Shown here one piece after another: positions 51,778 to 63,992 of a stretch of 64,000 nucleotides of DNA. The stretch's first letter is position 1. Each line of letters starts with the position of its first letter. The position numbers were made by a program, and so were the translations under genes. The stretch lies in assembly GCA_015847255.1 (NCBI GenBank), contig JADLZK010005784.1, positions 290,511-354,510 on the forward strand, read 5' to 3'. The notes under the pieces were generated by a model. It made no database searches and was not told the origin of the DNA. It saw only the letters and a program-made list of their open reading frames with translations. This stretch comes from Hyparrhenia diplandra (taxonomy: Eukaryota; Streptophyta; Magnoliopsida; Poales; Poaceae).

Positions 51778-53374
51778 CCCCCTTGGACGATTACCACGAT
51801 ATTATGCCTCGTTAAAAACTCCATCCGAAAAACCCGGTGGGAAAAAATGGTTTATGGAGAAAAGAGTACATATATACCGTTCTTGTTAATTGCACATATA
51901 TTGCCTCATTAAAAACCTTTATGAGAAACTTCGGAAAACTCATAATAGGAAAAGAGTACAATATAATTTATTGAATATTCTTTTAGAATAGTCATTGTGT
52001 ATGTCTACAGGACATAATAATCAGGTTTATTCAATCAAGGAGTTCTCCCCCGATTCTTGTATTTCTCGTAGTCTCCTCATGCCAAGCTCTCGTCGATACA
52101 TTTTTCAAAAATTGGTCGAGCTAAAACATTTTTGAATACATCCGCAAGATTATCACAAGATTTGACACGAGTTACCATAATTTCTCCATTCTTTTGTATT
52201 TCATGCGTATAGAAAACTTTAGGTAAAATATGCTTTGTGGTATTTGATTTAATATAACCCGATTGAACTTGTGCAATACAAGATGAATTATCTTCATAGA
52301 TAATAGTAGGAGTAGGCGCATTATTAATTCCACATGCATTCTGTATATGCTGATGAACACGCCTGAGCCAAATGCTCTCTTTGGCTGCTTCATATAATGC
52401 AATCAATTCAGAGTGGTTAGTGGATGTCGCTACCAAAGTGTTTGCTTAGATGATTTCCAGGAGATAGCTGTTCCACCACTAAGAAATACATATCCGTCTG
52501 CGTGATAATCCATTATAAGGATCAGATAAATACCCCCGCATCCGTATACCCAATTATGCTAAGATCTTGTTTCTTAGGAAATATAATCCAAGATCAATAG
52601 TACCTCGTAGATACCTAAGGATTCTTTTTATACCAGTCCAATGCCTTTTGGTTGGTACCGAATTGAACCTTGCTAATAAGTTAACAACAAATGCAATATC
52701 GGGCCTTGTACCATTTGCAAGGTACATTAACGCACCAATGACACTTAAACAGGGATACCCAGATCCTAATATTTCTTCCCCTTTTTGTTTGGGTCTAAAA
52801 GGATCTTTTCTACGTCGAGGGATCTCCCCATCATGGGTGTACGTTCGGGATTTGCATTTTCATGATGGAATTTTTCTAATATAATACCTTCTTGGTATAT
52901 GCAGACTGATGCATTAAAATCCCTTCGTGGGTATGCTCAAGCTGCAAGCCTAAGCAAAATTTAGTTTTACCCAAATCTTTCATTTCAAATTCAGATTTTA
53001 GATAAGTACTTGCTTCTTCAATGTCTTTTGTAGTTCCAATGACATTCAAGTCATCTACATAGATCGATACTATACAAAAACCTTTCTCAGTTTTTCGGAC
53101 AATCTTTATTCTTCTGAAATCCCTTCTTTTCAAGGAAATCGCTAAGACGATTATACCACATTCTTCCGGATTGTTTTAAGCCATAAAGTGACCTTTGCAA
53201 TTTTATACTATACATGTTACGCTTTTCTCGGTTTAGGGACGGTAATTCCTTCAGGGGACTTTCATATATATTTCAAAGCATCTAATGACCCATATAAATG
53301 TGTAGTCACGACATCCATTAATTTCATCTGCAGCTCAGCAGTGGAGACATCTAGGATGTAATTTAACTATCTCA
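51515..53374 (-). mobile_element. Truncated Ty1-copia retrotransposon (3' LTR, RNase H, part of RT)
   Basis: On the minus strand the polypurine tract CCAAGGGGGTG precedes an LTR that starts TGTTGTAAAAC at 51777 and probably ends near 51515. Upstream on the same strand, 52077-52436 encodes RNase H (EDNSSCIAQ, GYIKSNTTKHI, LADVF). 52876-53133 encodes reverse transcriptase with the IYVDDLNVIG active-site block and LGLQLEHTHEGI. The frame breaks between blocks, but degraded RT (SLYGLKQSGRMWYNRL) is readable to about 53220 and MDVVTTHLYGS to about 53330. The 5' part and the second LTR are missing; the element stops at the Helitron end at 53375. Confidence 0.8.
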
Positions 53375-53410
53375 CTAGAACCCGTGCGCGGCAAAGCCGC
53401 GCCCATTTTG
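53375..53410 (-). mobile_element. Inverted Helitron 3' terminus with perfect hairpin
   Basis: On the minus strand a 7-bp stem (GCGCGGC / GCCGCGC, loop TTT; 53386-53402) is followed by ACGGGTT and CTAG at 53375, then host T. The element must extend to the right, but its TC 5' end was not identified. The GC-rich segment at 54.1-55.0 kb may be its cargo. Confidence 0.6.
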
Positions 53411-54089
53411 AGTGTGACACTCTATTATGTAGTATATCTTACCCTTCTATTAGTATTATCGATATTTATAGCAAACGATTTATTACAATTAGTACCTTAG
53501 AGTTAGTGTTTATATTTAAAATGGAAGGTTGAACAAATAGATCATGTATTACTGATATATGACTATATAAGGTTTTTGAAGTTGAACTAAGTTGTCATGA
53601 TTAATATTCATAGTAAAACTATATTCAAGAGTTCGAGCATTTTCTTAAAATATTATTCTAAAGATATTGAAGTACAGAGTACTGTTATTATTCTGTGGTT
53701 TGTGTGAATCCAAGTGTTGTACCCACATGAGATCTGTACAACTAATTGTGAAGGTTAATTAGATTGTTATTTCATTAGATTTGTATTCACACCGCGTGTC
53801 CATAAATATTAGCACAATATTTATTTTTGAAACGCGTGGTATATCTCAATTGTCTATTTAATGGATTTAACGAGGAAATGGAAAATCAGTAATGCCGTTT
53901 CCATAATTGTTAGAACAATATTTATCTTTAAAACCTCTAATATATTTAAGTTGTTTATTTGATGCATTTATTTCGTTAGCAGCTGGGAGACCCGCTGGCC
54001 ACATGCTCCCCTGAAACAGGGCTGTAGCCATCCTTATCCTCCCGTGTAAATAAATAAATAAATAAAAGACAAAGGTTATCCTTGCGAGA

Positions 54090-54990
54090 GGCCGAGGACT
54101 GTGCTACGAGCGCGCTTACGGATCCCTGGCCGGCGATGAGTCGGAGATGTTGAGGAGGGAGGTCATCTCGAAGACGCGGCTCACCTCGAAAGCCGCGCGG
54201 GGTCCGTGGTCGACGCCATGACCATCAAGGAAGAGCAAGTGCAGCGCCTGATGTGCGACGCCGCGGTGGAGGTTCCAGCGGACTCCTCGGACGGCATGGC
54301 GAGCTCTTCGCACATTTCCAAACGTGAGGCGTGACAAGATGCAGCGAGGTTTCAGCGAGCGACGCGGGCAAGTTTGACGCCGCGACGAGCTCTAGGGCGG
54401 TCGACCGGGCGACGGGCCGAGCCACAGCCATGGCGCGCGCACCGCCTCCTCCATGGCGGATCGCGGTGGCCCAGCCTCGCAGTGGTATCGCGGAGGTGCC
54501 TCGGGCCGCGCGGGCGGGCGACATGGCCCCAAAGGCGGCCGTCCCTCGGGCGGCGCCGCCGTGACGCAAGGTGGTGGAGGTGGGACTCGTGGGCCGCCGT
54601 GGCGGCCGAGCCGGCGAAGCCGCGCGCTGGCCTCCCAGCGCCACCGAGCTTGGCCTCTTCTTGGCCCGAAGGAGCCCGGAGCTAATCGCCACGCGCTACG
54701 CCGCTTTTGGCTCGCGATCGCGACGCAAAGTGGGAGCGAGCCGTGCCGGCAAATGATGAGGGGAGCACAGCGCGGCGTAGACACGAAGCTTGGGGAAAGC
54801 TCGAACTGGCAAAGAGGATTTGGCTTGCGGGTTGATTTCTCGAAAGTTTGAGGGTTTTTTTTATAAAAATCTTCGGGCATCGCCAAATCTGAACGTCCGT
54901 GCGGCCGATCGCACGACGGGTCGGAAATGCGGCGACGTGGCCACGCTCACAGGCCCGAGCTTGACTTTGATTCGATAGTGAGAGATTCTT
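54090..54990. other. GC-rich segment of unknown origin
   Basis: An abrupt GC-rich island between AT-rich flanks is open in several frames on both strands (for example 54225-54692 and 54392-54886 on the minus strand). I recognise no protein. It could be captured gene DNA in the Helitron ending at 53375 or part of a retroposon ending at 55035. Confidence 0.4.
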
Positions 54991-55035
54991 CTTAATACAG
55001 CACGGGCAAGAGCCCGCTTCGAAAAAAAAAAAAAA
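54985..55035 (+). mobile_element. Possible LINE-type 3' tail with poly-A
   Basis: TTAATACAGCACGGGC...GCCCGCTTCG, a small GC hairpin, is directly followed by 14 A residues (55022-55035). The layout is the same as at 20690-20765. No target duplication found. Confidence 0.4.
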
Positions 55036-56301
55036 CTATATACTGATGAAATGGCAAAGTGATGAATTGTTCCATCAGTCATAACGAGATGCATGGAACA
55101 TGCACGATGAGAAATACAGTACTAGTAGCAGTACCAGATATAGATATATATAGGGACGCACGGGGATAATCATCAGAGAACGCTCTCCTCGGCTCCATAT
55201 TATGGGCGCGTTCTGGAGTGTAGCGAGCACGAGTAACGACCAGGATACACACACTACAGGAAGTGCCAATTCACATGTGCAACACTTTTTTCACCATCAA
55301 AAGCAAGGAGAAAAAATAGCACAACCGCATTGCGGTTTTTGGTGTGTCCTCCCAGGTAGCATGTGCTGAAAGCCTGAAGTCACAGATACAGTAGATAGAT
55401 TGCACAACCTAGACACGTTTGCCGCCGGTGCACCTCACCTAGACGTCTTCACGGAAGAGCACGGGTGCCTCTACACGTCAATGGCACGGGGGCTCCACAC
55501 AGCTTCTACGTGGCCGGCCCTTGGGCGCTACCCCACCCCACGTCCCTGACACGAGGGGCCACCCATCCCCCAAGCTCCTCGCACATTGCCAACCGTTGGA
55601 TTGTCCACCAGCTCCATCTCCCGTGATCGCGATTCTTTTGGGTCCACTCGCAGAGAGCGACACATCGGCACGGCACATGGGTTACAGGTGAGAGAGAAAA
55701 AACGGCGCGGTTTTAGCAGTAGGTGGAGTAAAATAAGGAAATTCCTAGGTAATTTAGACGCAGCGCGTATTATCCCCTCGTTAATTATTTAATATAATCG
55801 GATTCGCGGCTAATTAAATCTGCAAGTATATCTTTCCCGCAAGGAAAGAAGAGAGGAAAAATAGAGGCGGAGAAGGGCGAGGAAGGAAGAAATCGAAGAA
55901 ATCGAGGAGGGAGGGGATTGGATTGGATTGGACTGCGACTGTGGTTTGATTCTCCCCACCACGCCGCGGTTCCTCCTCTAGACTCCAGACCCAATCCCAA
56001 ATCCCTAATCCCGGAAAGGGATCCGAAATCCGGCGTCCAGTCTAGTCCAACCTCTAGTTGATATCCCCCGCCGCGGCTTGGCCGTGTCCGTCCGTCCGTG
56101 CCCCAATTCCGATTCACCGGAGAGGAGTTGGATCAGGAGGGAGCATTGAATGGCCGCCGACGCCGCCGCATAGGATGGAGCTGGATTCCTCCGGCCGCTG
56201 CTCGGCTGCTCCCGTGAGTGCTGTGATCGTCGCGATTGAGGCGAAGGCGAAGGCTCTCTTCAGTAAGAGCTTTGAAGAGCTGCGGTGTAGCTGGTCTGGA
56301 T
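55036..56301. other. Upstream region and probable 5' UTR of the YAK1 gene
   Basis: The repeat-poor sequence becomes purine-rich (55830-55930) and then GC-rich towards the start codon. Open frames on both strands are compositional. No other gene seen. Confidence 0.45.
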
Positions 56302-59300
56302 ATGGAGGAGAGTGGCGGCAGCAGCAGCGGAAGGCCGGAGGACGCGGCGCCGCCGTGGAGGCCGAGCGAAGCCTCGGCGTTCGGCCGTTTTGTGGCGGTT
56401 GCTGCTTCGCCGGAGGCGTCCTCGTCGGCCTCCGCCAATGGGGCTGCTGCCCGCGTCAGCAGCCTTCATGGGGTCAAGCGGAAACCGGTACGGCTTGGCT
56501 TGTTCTCAACTCCTTTTTCTCTGCTGCTTCCGCATCATCAAATTCATGGGAAGTATGACCAAGTAGCTCTGTTGCTTCCACATCATCAAATTCGTTGGAA
56601 TTATGCATGTTAGTGTAGCTTGAATTCCCTTTTCTTTTGTCTACTGGTGATCAACTAGGCTGATCATTTGACTATCGCGTCAAATTGTTGCTTGATTGGT
56701 TGCTTGTGCGCAGGTTCTATTCATCCTTTTCCTGGTCTAACTGGTTTATACGAGTGGAACGATTTCTGGTTCGTTGATGGACTCGTGTGTTGTTGTGGTT
56801 TCTATTAAAATTTTTGCTTTGCATTGCGTACAATCGCAGGGAGGTTTCAAATTGAGAATGAAAGAATTTTAACGCTTAATAACATTGACTAGTATGTCCG
56901 GTAAGAATGTTGTGGGATGTAGTACTCACCTATAGTTGCTTTAGCATATTCCCTTCCCAGTTAATGGGTGTTTATTTAGTTCTTTTCAGACTTGATGATC
57001 ATCTGAGCAGGACCAAACCGGTATCATACAGCACTTGCGTGTGATATATTGTTATGTGTTTCTTCCTTGTGTGTATGTGTATATTGATGTTCTGTTCTCT
57101 TGTATAACCCTTCATTCATGTGGTATTTTCTTCTGTTACTTCTGATGCTCTGGTGTTGGCTGACTCTTTTTACAATGCAGTTTGTTGCAAGATTAACAGC
57201 AGGCATCATTCAGACATATCTACAATGTGATCCTGAGTTTAAGTACTCAGAGGTTCTAAATCCAAAACGCTTCCTCACCAGTCCCTCTACCCCAGCCCAC
57301 AATGATGGACATGACAATGCAAATTGGGACCTCATATTGTATGTCAACTTGGAGTTGGTTAATGAGATATCAAACAGAAGGTTATTCTTCTTTCACTTAG
57401 TGTTCATTTGTGACATATTTGCTTGTTTCATGGTATTGAACCATATTGTGTTATTATTGTACTTAGGTTTATTGTCAAGGAAATGCTTGGGCAGGGAACT
57501 TTTGGTCAAGTCGTTAAGTGCTGGGACACAGAAACTAACGACTATGTTGCTGTGAAGGTGATAAAAACCAGCCTGCATTTTACCATCAAGCTATCATGGA
57601 AGTTTCAGTATTAAAAACGGTATGACAGTTCATTAGAAACTTAACTTCATTTTGCTCAATAGGTGCGACTAACCATTATGATTCTGGATGTACTTGCAGT
57701 TAAATGAGAATGATCCATATGATCAGCATAACATTGTCCGAATGCTTGATTTTCTGTCATTTCAAAATCATTTGTGTATAGCTTTTGAGATGCTGGGCCA
57801 AAATCTGTAAGCTGATTTCTTAAAACCCTTTTGCCTAGCAGCTTCATCTTGTGTTTTTTTTTTTTTTCACACTGCAAGCTCCCATTACAGGTATGAATTG
57901 CTCAATAGGAATCACTTAAGAGGTCTGAAACTGAAATATGTTCAAGCCTTCTCCAAACAGGTGACATATCTGTTAGTGTATCATATGAATGCCAATTATC
58001 TACTTCTATGTTACCAAATTGTGTTTTTTTATGTTTTAAGATATTGGATGCCATGGTCGTGATGAGAAAAGCTGGAATAATTCATTGTGATCTGAAGCCA
58101 GAGAATATCCTTTTAGCTCCGAGGTGTGTTACCCTTTTGATCGTTGGGATTTCCCATTATAGTTTTTTGGGCTACTATTTTAAAGAACATTGTAGCTTGA
58201 CGGCGTAAGATGAATTTTACAGTGTCGCAACAGCTGCAGCAGTGAAAGTTATTGATTTTGGATCAGCGTGCCTGGAGGGTAAAACGGTTTACTCGTACAT
58301 CCAGGTTTTTTTTTTTTTTGAACTTTGTACATCAATTTTTCATTTCTTAAGTAATGTTGGTTAACTGAAAAAGGTATTGAATCTTCCCTTATATTTTGCT
58401 AGAGCCGCTATTACAGGTCTCCAGAGGTTCTCCTAGGCTATCATTATCCTTTATAGCTACTGGAAGTGTTTTTTCATTTCATTCACTACCCCAGTCACAA
58501 AAACATGTTATTTAGGACAAGATTTAGTCAAACCTTAAGAGTTACAAGCATCAGTGGCAACTTAAAATCTTTTAGTTTGGAGACATCATATGTGTAGATT
58601 TGTGTTGGAAAACAAAATCTCATAAATTTGGAGGATTATAAGGATATATTCTAGAAGATACTAGCAATGAAACATATGAATAGAAGATTTATACAAAATC
58701 AAATGTGTCAATTATTTGTGACTGCTGCCATTCTGCTGTTGTGGCATTTTCTTAGGTGCAGTGCAAGTGGCTTTCTTAAACCTTAACATTTAACAGATAT
58801 ACTACAGCGATCGACATGTGGTCGATTCGCTGCATAGTTGCTGAATTGTTTCTAGGTTTGCCATTGTTTCCTGGAGCTTCAGAATATGATGTGCTTCAGC
58901 GAATGATGAAAATTCTCGGGCAAGTTTTTTTACCTCTAAACTATGCGTTTTGCATGCAATCATGCTCATATCAATGGCTGTATGCTAATGCTTTATTGAG
59001 TCTCATGTAGTCAGTCTTATATTTTTATTATCTCCTTTACTCAGCGAAGAATTTAATACATCTGGGCATATATTTGCAGGGGCCAACCACCAGATGAACT
59101 GCTAAGGGAAGCCAAAAATACAATAAGGTTTTTAAACATGTTGGGATTATATATCCTGGCAATGAGGCACCTACTGGTCTTTCTAGTGCATACAGAATTT
59201 TAAGTGAAGAAGAGGTTGAAGTGGTAAGTTTCTTTTTGATTTCACCCAAAATGACTCAGGATCCTTTGGTTTATACTCTGACACTATGCACTGCCTTACT

Positions 59301-62300
59301 ATCTGTGCTAATAACAGAGAGATTCCAAGAGGCCAAAGATGGGAAAGTGGTACTTCCCACACTTGAAGCTTGACAAACTCATATGTACCTATCCTTGGAA
59401 CAATTCCAAACTGACAGGTTTGTTTAATGTTTGTTTAATGTCTCTTACTCTCTTTTCAGTTTCTAAATTAGATGTTTGGTCCTTAGATTCTGTTTTGGGC
59501 TTCCGTATTGTATGCTTATTCATTGTTAGTCAGGTCAATCTAATTTTATTGCTTTGCCATATTCATGTTTGTTTTGTTGTTATTAATGTTGGTATTTTCT
59601 TAAGTTGTGTAGCTTGTGTTAAAAGCATCATCTTTTGTTTTCACATCATGTTCGTACAGTATAGACTACCGTTGGAACTTAGAACTACATTACTGAATTT
59701 ATAATTTGTAAATTTGACATTTTTTAGCTGGTTTCCTGAATATGCGAAAGTGAGAGTGCTTACAATAAAGCTTGGCAAGTTTGATATTATGTTCTCAGGT
59801 CTTGCATTTTGATTCAGAGACAGAAAAGACAGATCGTTTGGGATTAGTTGATTTCTTGAAGGGACTCCTTGAATTTGATCCAAATAAGCGATGGTCACCA
59901 TCACAGGTATGGCTGCTGCGATTGGCACAATTTCATTTCTTAACTGTTAATTACATTATCCTGTTAGTGGATTAGGGTATGTCTAGATGTTTTCTCCTAT
60001 TGACCTACTGGTATTATAATTTTTTAATCGATTTTTGCATGCAATTCTACACAATGGCAAGTTTTTCATAACGAGAGGTTGATATTCAGAATAACTCTTT
60101 TATGTCATCTAGAATTAACTTGATTGTTTTCTGAACCCTATTTCAGGCTCTATGTCATCCATTCATAACAGGCTTAATCGTTCACCGGTCCATATGAGCC
60201 TGTACCTGAGACTCAAGAATTGTGAGTATGGTCTTATTTTCATATTTTATTTTGTATATGAAAAGAAAGCTTCTCTTTGGGGGTTAATGTATATATCTAT
60301 CTTGATAATAGTAGGAATTACAGATGTCGCTTCTTGAAACTATTTTTTGTGATTACGAATTGCAGTGTATTCCCACATGATTTGATGTCCTATTAATCAT
60401 TTTCCTACAATATTTAAGAATATATTGGATATGTCGTATTTTTGTCTATATAATTCGCTCACATGAATATTTGTTCTGCTTGATGGGCACATCTATGCTC
60501 CCTGTGCCTTTTAAAAATATCTTTTTTTTTTTCCTCATGTTCATTCAGACATTGATCCCATTCTTCTCTCCGTAACGTTTCCCTGTCTTTTATTTGTATT
60601 TTAGCCTGTTGCTCCTGCTGCAGCAATTGATCACAATCCTGGAGGGGGCCACTGGCTACATTCAGGTCTTTCCCCACAGGTGATAGATGCCCTCTCATTT
60701 TCTGTTCCTGAGTTGAGTTTTATTTAGAAATAATAACCATATGGAATCTTTCTTAAACCATCATGTCCTATACTTGAAATCAGGTTGGAAGTGTGAACAG
60801 ATACCTACCTCCGAATAATGCCTACCCTCCAAAGGTTCCTTTTTTCTTATGGGAGTAGTTATGGAAGCTTTGGTAGCCATGGTAGCTATACTGGTAATCC
60901 AGGCTTTGGTAACAGCTACGGAAGCACTAGTGATGTTAATGCTATCAATATGTATTCACCCTTAGGTTCTTCTGGATTAGCGCAAATTGGATCTAGTCCA
61001 GATGTTAGATTAAGGATGCGTCTCCCACATGATAGAGGAATTGATTGAGCCCTGGTAGCCTTGGTCCTATGTCTCTTGGAGCCAGTCCATCGCAGTTTAC
61101 GGCACCAAACTACCAGATGCAAATCCCAGCTAATTCTACTGGGAAGCATGGTTCTGGTTCTCCCAAGCGAAAGTGGAGGCATTCATGGTTCTCCATTAGG
61201 AAAAGCTTCAGCAGTGGGCCCATACAACATGAGGAGGAATTTTCCAATGCAGCCACATGATTATGTATCTCAGCATGGACAAGGGCGTTTTGGAGATGGT
61301 GTCAGTTTCAGTCATTCTGATGCCTATGCTCGAGGACATACAGGCCACTCCTCATAATGCAGCAGGACCTAGTTCTTATCATTCAGGTTGGAGACCACAA
61401 ATAGGTTCAAGGAGTGGTATTTCCTTGGAGGCCTCATCTAGTCATGTGGCTCCGTCACAATCATATGACTCTTCAGCTTCATCAGCACTTGATCCTGCTA
61501 ATTGGGACCCTAATTATAGGTATGGAATACTCAAATTGATTCTTGTAAACTTGTATAAAAGGTAATACTAATCTATACCCTGTTCCATTTTGTAGTGATG
61601 AGTCACTATTGCAAGAAGACAATTCACTGTCAGCTGATCTAAGTAACAATCTCCACTTTGGAGATGTAGGGGGCCAAGGGAGCGGATCTATCCGATCAGC
61701 AAATTTCCAAGGCCACGTCTTTGCTACATCTAACCCTGTACCAACAAAACAAAGGTATTGCCACCTAATTAATTTATATTCCTCATTTTGCTTAACCAGG
61801 CAGAATATTTTGAACTTCCTTTTTTTTTGTGTGTGTGTGACAAAAGAACTTCCCTGGTTATTTGCCTTTCTTTGTAAGACTGCTGATTTGTGCTACTGTT
61901 TTCAGTTACAGAGCAGACCAATTATTTCATGTGTCCTCTCAAGGAGTGCATGCCCATTCTAGCGTTCCCATCAACTACGGTGGTTACAACCCTCCAAACT
62001 ATCCTCAGCAAAATCTCCGTCCCCGTCATGGACAACCAATTTTTCATCAGCAATATAACCAAGCAACTTTGAGTCCAATGCAGCCAATGGGAAGTCATCA
62101 CAGTGGGCAGCCTGCATGGCCTAGTAGTTTTAGCATGGGCGATGGAGTGCCCTGGGGTAATCTATCCACTCCCTTATCTTAAAGAAATGTTCGGTTTGAG
62201 AGGGAATGAGGGGAATTGGCAGAAAACTGAACTCATGTTCCATGTCAACCCCTCTCAATCCCTGCACAACTGAACAAGGGAGTAAAGAATCTTTTCCTTC

Positions 62301-62445
62301 AAGGATATTAACCGTAACACCTAAATCTGCAGGAGGAACAGGAGGGCACTCATTTACGACAAGTGGGCTACCTTCATCTCTTCCAAGGAAGGATTATGGG
62401 AGCATCTTTTTAGTGTGGACTTGTGGACCGGAGGAATGCCATTGA
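56302..62445 (+). CDS. YAK1: YAK1/DYRK-family protein kinase, 18 exons, frame broken at several sites
   Basis: This is a DYRK-type Ser/Thr/Tyr kinase acting in growth and stress (TOR-linked) signalling. Exons: 56302-56487, 57181-57380, 57467-57619, 57700-57806, 57891-57960, 58041-58123, 58223-58304, 58403-58443, 58797-58919, 59080-59223, 59318-59417, 59799-59906, 60147-60221, 60605-60679, 60784-61519, 61596-61754, 61906-62156 and 62333-62445. Motifs: GQGTFGQV (P-loop), AVKVIK, HCDLKPENI, DFGSA, YSYIQSRYYRSPEVLLGY (activation loop), then a Gly/Ser/Tyr/Asn-rich tail ending KDYGSIF. Indels lie near 57563, 59128, 60171, 60842, 61043, 61165 and 61354, and an extra T near 62408 removes a likely stop at 62411-62413. 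The exon 8 donor is TT, intron 9 starts GC, and WSFGC reads WSIRC. Confidence 0.85.
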
Positions 62446-63714
62446 TTCATTGCAGGCATAAATTATTTGTATTAGTGAAATTGGAGTGCGATGATTCTGG
62501 TTGATTGTTTTCGATGTTGTTACCTCATCCCTCCATTTGGTCATTTGTGAACAAAGACACTGGATATATACAATATATGGTCGATGACAATAGCATTCCT
62601 TTGTAACTTTTTTTTAGCGAACAGAAGTCTGGGTGATCCCCTGATTGCTGCCTGCATTGTGGTTGCACTGAATACTGTACCCTAGTCGCCTGTGTAATAT
62701 GAAGGTGTGATGCGTAGTGGACAGGCCCGCACCTTAGCAGCCCTTGGAATGGAATAGTTTTATAGGAATTTTGGAGGAATCAATTCATTTTTACATGAAA
62801 TATAAAAATTTTCTGTTTGGATAAGTTCATCAATTTCATAGGAAAAACATGCAAGAAATAGGAAAAATGGCTAGTTCGTGCAGTGCATGGAGTAGTCTTG
62901 TGTAAAGTGCAAAACTTAAAACTGGATTACCTCCTAGTCTGATTTACCTCGTTGAACTTTCAACTTAGTCTGATTTACCTTCTTTGACTGCTAAAAAGTT
63001 GAGCGTGGTAAAAAAAACTGGTTTTATAGTTTAGGAGAAAAATAATTGGACTTCTTCCGAAGGAGAGGGGAATCGTGATGGGCCGGACCGGCATGTGTGC
63101 TGAGACGACGGCTATACCGGGAGGCATTTGCAGTTGGAGCAGCGTTGACGTGAGCCGCTCCACCGTGCTGCGGACAGTCTCGTCGGGTGGCCGCGTCCTC
63201 TCGCCTGCCGGCCCGTATTCTCTGAGACCGCGCCGACACACGCTGCTAGAACGCGTGTCAGCGGCGGCATGGCAAGAACACGACAAGGCACGGGATCCTT
63301 CCTATTCATGGGAAGGAAAACCATGTGTGTAATCTTGACACTAAGGTACGCATTCCATGAAAAAAGAAAAAAAAAAACTGAGTAAGAGCAGTAATGCAAG
63401 GTGCTCCGGCTCAGGGGAGTGGGATGGATGTCTGTCTGCGGTCGGAAGCAACCACTGAACTGAACCACTGCAAAACAGAGCGATGCATTCTGAACTGAAA
63501 AGCAAGACGAATGGTCACTGTATCTTGAGAAACCCACAGGAGGAGGTACCACTGAACGCTGCAAAGTTGCCTAGGGACAAGTCCAAGGACGAGGAGACGA
63601 TGATGTCCATCTACGACTGCGAGGATATTACAAGATAGACCAAAATGACAGCTCGACTAATCAGAATTATTCAGACAATTTGGAGGAAATTGCAGTGGCC
63701 TAGCGGAAATGCAC
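62446..63714. other. YAK1 3' UTR and intergenic DNA
   Basis: The first 300 bases are presumably 3' UTR. A segment around 62740-62880 (GGAATGGAATAGTTTTATAGG) resembles common grass MITE-like filler, but no ends are visible. Short open frames at 63075-63564 on both strands are not recognisable. Confidence 0.4.
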
Positions 63715-63760
63715 TGAATTCTGGTTTTTTTTTTTTTTTTTTTGAATTTTGAATTCTGGT
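63715..63760 (-). mobile_element. Minimal poly-A insertion flanked by 11-bp direct repeats
   Basis: TGAATTCTGGT occurs at 63715-63725 and 63750-63760. Between the copies lie only 18 T plus GAATTT. Read on the minus strand this is a poly-A tail with almost no body and a target-site duplication, as an extremely 5'-truncated retroposon would leave. Confidence 0.5.
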
Positions 63761-63784
63761 GTTTTGTGTGTGGAGATGCACTGC

Positions 63785-63992
63785 CCCCCTTGGTGTCCGA
63801 GGGCGACGTGCTTCACGTTCGTCGGGTAGCCGATCTCCATCTCATGCTCCTTACCGCTGCAAGACGATCCATGGAGGAAACAAACAGGCCAAGAAGAAAC
63901 ATTAGAATCACCGTGGCCAGAAATGCCCGCTTGCCGAAGATCCGGTAGATGGCCTTGAGGCCCTTGAAGATCCTTTTCACCTTGTACACCAT
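63785..63992 (-). CDS. ROP-interactive CRIB-motif (RIC-like) protein, 5' part, damaged
   Basis: Minus-strand exon 1 (63935-63992) encodes MVYKVKRIFKGLKAIYRIF, similar to the N-terminus of small plant RIC proteins that bind ROP GTPases. After a 78-bp intron (donor GCAAGC, acceptor TTGCAG) the next exon (from 63856) encodes KEHEMEIGYPTNVKHVALG, a plant CRIB motif. One base is missing at the exon start (about 63854). The CRIB reads HVALG where HVAHIG is expected, so the second conserved His is lost. The rest of the CRIB exon grades into unrecognised sequence and the poly-T insertion, so the 3' part may be missing. An alternative reading without the intron gives a hydrophobic stretch of no known family. 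Confidence 0.5.

Noticed and set aside
54225..54886. 155-164-codon minus-strand ORFs in the 54-kb island
   Set aside because: Overlapping frames are open on both strands, the proteins are Ala/Arg/Pro-rich low complexity, and there is no motif.
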